From Nematostella vectensis (taxonomy: Eukaryota > Cnidaria > Anthozoa > Actiniaria > Edwardsiidae): a DNA stretch of 60,000 nt. Positions 55,047 through 60,000 of the stretch are shown in pieces (within the stretch, counting starts at the first letter, position 1; each line of letters starts with the position of its first letter). The stretch covers positions 5,044,498-5,104,497 of the forward strand of contig NC_064045.1 in NCBI RefSeq assembly GCF_932526225.1. Direction: 5' to 3'. Below the pieces are notes generated by a model. The model worked only from the letters and a program-made list of their open reading frames with translations, was not told where the DNA came from and made no database searches. The position numbers and the translations under genes are program-made.

Positions 55047-55700
55047 GGCAAACAGACACAAAGGACGGCTGCGAGGGAGATTAGGCAAACAGTTAAAGCC
55101 GCATTATCACCAGTTTACTTCCGGTCGATTACGTAGCAATCTCCGATGATTTTTAACGGAAAACGCGAAAAATATTTCAAAATATTGAAAGCAGTGTGTC
55201 TATTGGAAGTTTCTTCGAGGATGTGATCGATAATTTAGAGCGGATGGCCAGTTAAATATGTTTATGACTCCCTCATTATCAAACAAATCTGTCATATTTT
55301 GTACAGTATGGTTTTAATGCTGTACAGTAAGCCAAAACAGTGACCGAAGTCAGCCTTTCGTATCTTTACTCGAACAATTCAACAATAAGATTTTGTTTGT
55401 TATTAACTGTTTGCGCGTGTTCTAGAGAAAACCTCAACCGTTAAAAGACAAATAAATCTCTATTGGAATAACAAACAGTTAAAGCCGCATTGTCACCAGT
55501 TTTCTTCCGAAGGTACGACCGAAACCTCAACCGTTAAAAGACTAGGCAAACAGTTAAAGCCAGAACACGCGCATGTGCATACGTTATTCAGCACTGTCGC
55601 CCGGCAAACAGACACAAAGGACGGCTGCGCGGGAGACTAGGCAAACAGTTAATATAGTATAATATTGAAAGCAGTGTGTCTATCGGACCTCCGGAAGTAA
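55047..55700. repeat. Cluster of dispersed repeat copies B-D
   Basis: Contains the second copy of the 53.1 kb repeat (55112-55255), then reshuffled pieces: 'aggcaaacagttaaagcc' near 55083, 55470 and 55543, 'gacacaaaggacggctgcg' near 55057 and 55612, and 'gaaagcagtgtgtctat' near 55188 and 55668. The order changes between copies, which suggests nested or rearranged insertions of one element family. A distant relative of the ggctgcgcgggaga part lies near 51482. Confidence 0.7.
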
Positions 55701-58700
55701 ACTAGATCAAACTTAAGGCTAAAATATAGTATAATTTGTATGACCCGCAAAGCATCATGCATGCAGCATACCAAAACCTTAAAATACTGCAGTTATAAAT
55801 AAATACATAAATGATATCTATATTTAAAATACGAAGATTTTTTAACCTATGCTCCCGGGGGATTATCAAAAGTCCTTTCCCCCTTCCCCTTATTTTCTGA
55901 ATCCCTTCAAGTTCAACCGAATATCGATATTTGTTTATTCAAAGGATGCACCCTTAAAAGCCAATTATTGTACGTATAGACAGGTGTCATTTGGTGTAAC
56001 CATAGCAACGAAGATGTACGATTTCTACTATAGTTAAAGAGATCTGGCCTATTATTTGCTGAGCGTTCTTTGAATATGAAAAAAGCACGTTCATGGTAAA
56101 TCTGCAAGACTCTTGAGTTTACCTTATATTTACAAAATAAAAGTTGTATTCGAAAACTTTAATTTTGATTTAAAAAATCGTACTTTTTGAACAATAATGA
56201 TAATAATTCTATACATCAAAATCTTTTGTTTATGTCGCATTCAAACCTGAATTACACACACTGAGCAGATTATATAAGATAAGTATAACTTTATGTGAAA
56301 ATTCTTTTAAATTTAAATTCATGACGAGCAAAACAGGAACAAGGCTAAGTAATCTAAATACAAAAAGCAAAATTATAACGCGTACATCTTTTGTGACAAC
56401 GATATACGAAAATGATAACCTACCTCTCAAAATAGTGCTGTAAGTTGCGCTCCAAAAAGATCTGACAATGTCACTGTAGCCGTAAAATTAAATTCGATGT
56501 ATTCGACGACCATGTATCATTAAATATTTACGCCAGAGCACTCTAGAACCCATCTAGAATCCAGTAATTGTTCTTCAAGGTCTAAAACCAGCGTGATTGC
56601 TACGAAACAAACAATTAAAAGCGACAAAAAAACTACAGTCGAATCGAGGAGCTAATCTAACCCATAACAAACTATTAAAAAAGCATGCAAATGATGGCCC
56701 AGTGCAATTTGTCAATGGAAATAAGATTAAAAGCTTTTGGAACAAACTGTTATCATGAATATACTTTAAAGAGGTAGCATCTCAACCTAAAAATTTTAGA
56801 GCCATAGGGCATCGATAAGGTGAATTTTGCTAACTATGCGGAATTTGTGAATTATTTTTATTTGTAAAGATTTCGTTATTTTTGTTCTTTCTGTTTGCGA
56901 ATTTATTACGAGACTTTTTAAATAGACGGATTCTTTTTGGTTATTAAAGTTTTTTCAAATCCGTATTATATTTGGGGATGCAATTTATTCGCTATAACAA
57001 CAAGAATGATTGGACTCTCTTGTCTAAAAAAACCTGTCACCTAAATCAATGAAATGGTTAAATAAAGTGTTTTTGTCATCTTTGTTATCTTCCCTATCTT
57101 TCACCACAGGTAGCCCAATGTATCTTTTTTTAGTAACCCGTTTTGTTCTGATTGTAAAATGTGTAAGTCCTTGTTTCAGTACATATATATTTTACCCCCA
57201 AAAAAGATAATACATTTTGTAAAGATCGTGCAATTGTAAATATCTATATTGTTTATTACATTTTCGGGGATGTCATGATTCTAATGGTGTGTGCCACCCC
57301 TTTTGACATTGTAATTATAGCTCCATCATTGACAAACAAATAAACTGAAACTGAATAAGGGATGGAAGATTATAAATCATAATTTTTTTACGATGTCTCC
57401 CCCCCCCCCCTCCCCCCCCCACCACCACCACCATCTCTAACCAACCCCAGGATTTCAATTTGGACTAAAAAAAAGGATCCCCCTCCAATGAACACTCTTA
57501 ATGTAAAAGTTGAATGAAAAAAAAAACACACTGATAACATATGATGGTAATGAATATGTATGCTTGTGGTTCTCAGACAAATACACAATTCTCATTTTGA
57601 TACTGACGCATTCTTAACAAGCTCGTACATTGTCATAACAACAAGGACCATGGTTAAATTAATCTGATTGTTACACTGGGAAAACAGGAAAACAGAGGTA
57701 AGCTCAATGTATGCTCATTCCATAGGAGACTTGCGGTAAGAGATCACGTGACCTTTCTGGGTGGTCAAAACAAAACAAAAATAGAACAAAAAATCAGACA
57801 TGATTGCGCCCGTCCCTCCTTAGAACGACGAAAAAATTAAAATCTTTAAATGAAACTAAACTCTTACTGAAAAAAAGAATTCTGGCTTTTTTCGTAAGCG
57901 CTTAATAAGTTGCTTTTTATTGCTGTTATTTTGCCGCTAAAAGCCTGAGCGCGCTAAGTTTGCCACCCAGTCACTTGATATCTTAAGTATCCTATTATTC
58001 TCCAAACCAACTAATAAAATCACCAATAATATACCCAACATAGAGAATAGTGTCTCAAAGGTGTTCAAAGTTCTAAACGAAGGAATGCTTAGTCAGCGCA
58101 ATCCGGAAAATGTGTAACTGAACTATCGCTATGGTTCTGCAAATCGTCCATCTAAACAGTCATCTTGTTTGTGGTATGCCCGCCATTTTGGTATACCTGT
58201 GGATTGTGACACAATTCTACTTTCCATGGTATACCTTTGGTGTTATCAAAGTACTGATGTAAGCGAAAGCAAATATCTTGTTGAGAAGAGCCGTCTTGCT
58301 TTAGATCGATGATGGTGATAAAAATATGGTCCTATTACTCCGTTTCTTCTCAAAGTAAAAACCCTTTTGACATTTAGTATCTTTGGACTACTCAGAAATC
58401 TAAAACATAGGTGAAACGAAATTTATACAAGACTATAAACTAAATCAAATGAAACGCATGAAATTATAGTGAAGGATCCCTTTATATTCAAACAAACATA
58501 TTTCCCGTACCTTGTTTGTTGACAGCCCCAAGTTAAAAATCTTCATTCATTCGGCACATGTCTTTCCTAATTCCATAATATGAAAGCATATATTTAACAT
58601 TTCTCAAGTTGACAGAATTTCAGGTGGAAAATTATTATCCCCTTTGAACATCCTTCTTCTCAAGTAATTATCGGTAAAAACATTAGCGTGAAAATCAATA

Positions 58701-59680
58701 CAACCGTGTAGATTTGCATATGACAGATCACGCTACTCGCTTATCTCCTACACGGGGAGGGTTGGCCACACAGGAAACAGTAAAACATCACATCATTTTG
58801 GATTAAATGCCTTTTTGACAGTCTCTTAGGATCAATGATAATTGCAAGGTTTGGGTAATTGAAAAAGTAAATATGACACGTATCATTATTCAGCCTTATT
58901 TTGCTTCTTGTTTGAGGAACTAGATTTGATTTTTACCGCTGTGATAGTATTTTACAATCTATTATACCACTAATGTTACAAATAGACTATCTTTTATCTT
59001 TTTCCCGCTAATCCAGCAGATTCTTAGAGCACAGAAAGTCATTTAACAGAATCTCACGGGATTATAACAAAAATATAACTATGGCGTGCTTAGCTTTTGT
59101 ATCCTCCTTACTTTTTATTAATTTCGTTATAATGGATAGCGCTTGCCAATTCCTCAATTAAAATATGTTATACTCTATAGTCTAAGGGGGGGGGGGGGGC
59201 AGGTGCTTCTTTGAGCTATTCAGGTTTCATGTGCTCAGAGTTGAGCTGTGAGGAGCGAGGCCTGGGACGAGCGAGGGTTCCTTTGTGATGTTTCAAGTTC
59301 CCATAACAGGAAACCCACTCGAACTCGACACTTGGCTTAAAAATACACATAACATAGACATCGAAATTAGTCAGTTACAAGCAAGCGTCCACATGCATTA
59401 AAAGTTATTTTTACTCAAAAAATGCGTTCCTTATTTAATAAATGTGTTTCTTAGAGTTCTTATGACAAAAACAAACAAGAAACGCCATGCTATTGACAAT
59501 TCATTTAACTATGGAATCCTAGAGAACAGTCTAAAGGAGCAGCCATAACTGCACGATCTATAAACCTTATAGAATGTATATAATATCTATATAATATTAA
59601 CCATGAAACAGCTCAAAGGAATTTCTATCGTTCTCAATTTTGATAATAGATTGAAAAAAAAAACACAGACAATCCTTTCC
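55701..59680. other. AT-rich DNA without supportable genes
   Basis: Only short random frames. Possible retroelement-like tail near 57320-57355 (aaataaactgaaactgaa), C/G homopolymer runs near 57396-57420 and 59187-59200. No exon with domain-like content was recognised on either strand. Confidence 0.5.
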
Positions 59681-59945
59681 TTTTCCTTGTCCTCCTCTTT
59701 ATCTCCATTTCATCACCTTCCTCCTCCTCCTCCTCTTTCTTCTACACCTCATCAACACCTTCCTACTTTTCCTCTTTCTCCGCTTTCTCCTCTTCATCAC
59801 CCTCCTCCTCCTAATCATCACCCTCCTTCCCCTTCTTCTCACCACCACCTTCCTCCCCCTCCTTCTTTTCCTCCTCTTAATCACCTTCCTTCTCCCCCTC
59901 CTCTTCATCACCCTCTCTATTTATCTTGTCTTATCCATGTCCCAC
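59680..59945. repeat. Polypyrimidine (CT/CCT-rich) tract
   Basis: About 260 bp of almost pure pyrimidine on the plus strand, with cct/ctt units broken by 'catca'. It could adopt triplex (H-DNA) structure. The Pro/Ser-rich plus frame and Arg/Lys-rich minus frame are composition artefacts. Confidence 0.9.
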
Positions 59946-60000
59946 AAGCCAACGAATGAGACACCGTCTTATTCATCCCCCCATCTGTCGCACCGGCCAG

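Noticed and set aside
59603-59959. Proline-rich plus frame and Arg/Lys-rich minus frame
   Set aside because: Both result from the polypyrimidine tract.

Overview
The window looks like nuclear DNA of an animal, most likely an anthozoan cnidarian (sea-anemone-like). The reasons are multi-exon genes with GT-AG introns, extracellular multidomain architectures, a transposase-like family that I recall as expanded in cnidarians, and large amounts of mini- and microsatellite DNA. The species call is inference. No rRNA, tRNA or CRISPR array was seen.

Layout. (1) 1-8190: a G/A-rich minisatellite of ~31-32 bp monomers with a ~1.97 kb higher-order period. (2) 8397-10878 (+): the 3' exons of a secreted fibrinogen-related gene; its 5' exons lie inside or beyond the array. 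(3) 13377-40160 (+): one 19-exon gene whose exons join in a single open frame to 1239 residues. It has a signal peptide, two blocks of H-type-lectin-like modules, a follistatin/Kazal module, a C-type lectin domain, four calcium-binding EGFs and a secreted ALK/LTK-type glycine-rich domain. (4) Inside its intron 7 sit two convergent genes: a chromodomain ORF (+, 17820) and a 14-exon, 664-residue RNase H-fold transposase-like gene with a SAP segment (-, 22213 to 18905). (5) 42512-45181 (-): an intronless class C GPCR of 889 residues. (6) 45.2-60 kb: AT-rich DNA with small palindromic elements and dispersed repeats but no gene I can support.

The most unusual signal is recurrent. At many exon-intron junctions of the 19-exon gene, and at one junction of the nested gene, the junction itself (the splice site plus the first or last exon bases) has been tandemly duplicated into the intron. 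Copy number runs from one to about twenty. Next to the exon 18 donor there is a 7.6 kb array of ~250 copies of a 30-bp unit. These decoy splice sites are seen directly in the sequence; the idea of one shared mechanism is inference.

The lectin, EGF and glycine-rich modules suggest an extracellular adhesion, matrix or recognition protein. The fibrinogen-related neighbour would fit the same extracellular setting, and the GPCR is a plausible nutrient or neurotransmitter sensor. Nothing in the sequence shows co-regulation of these genes.
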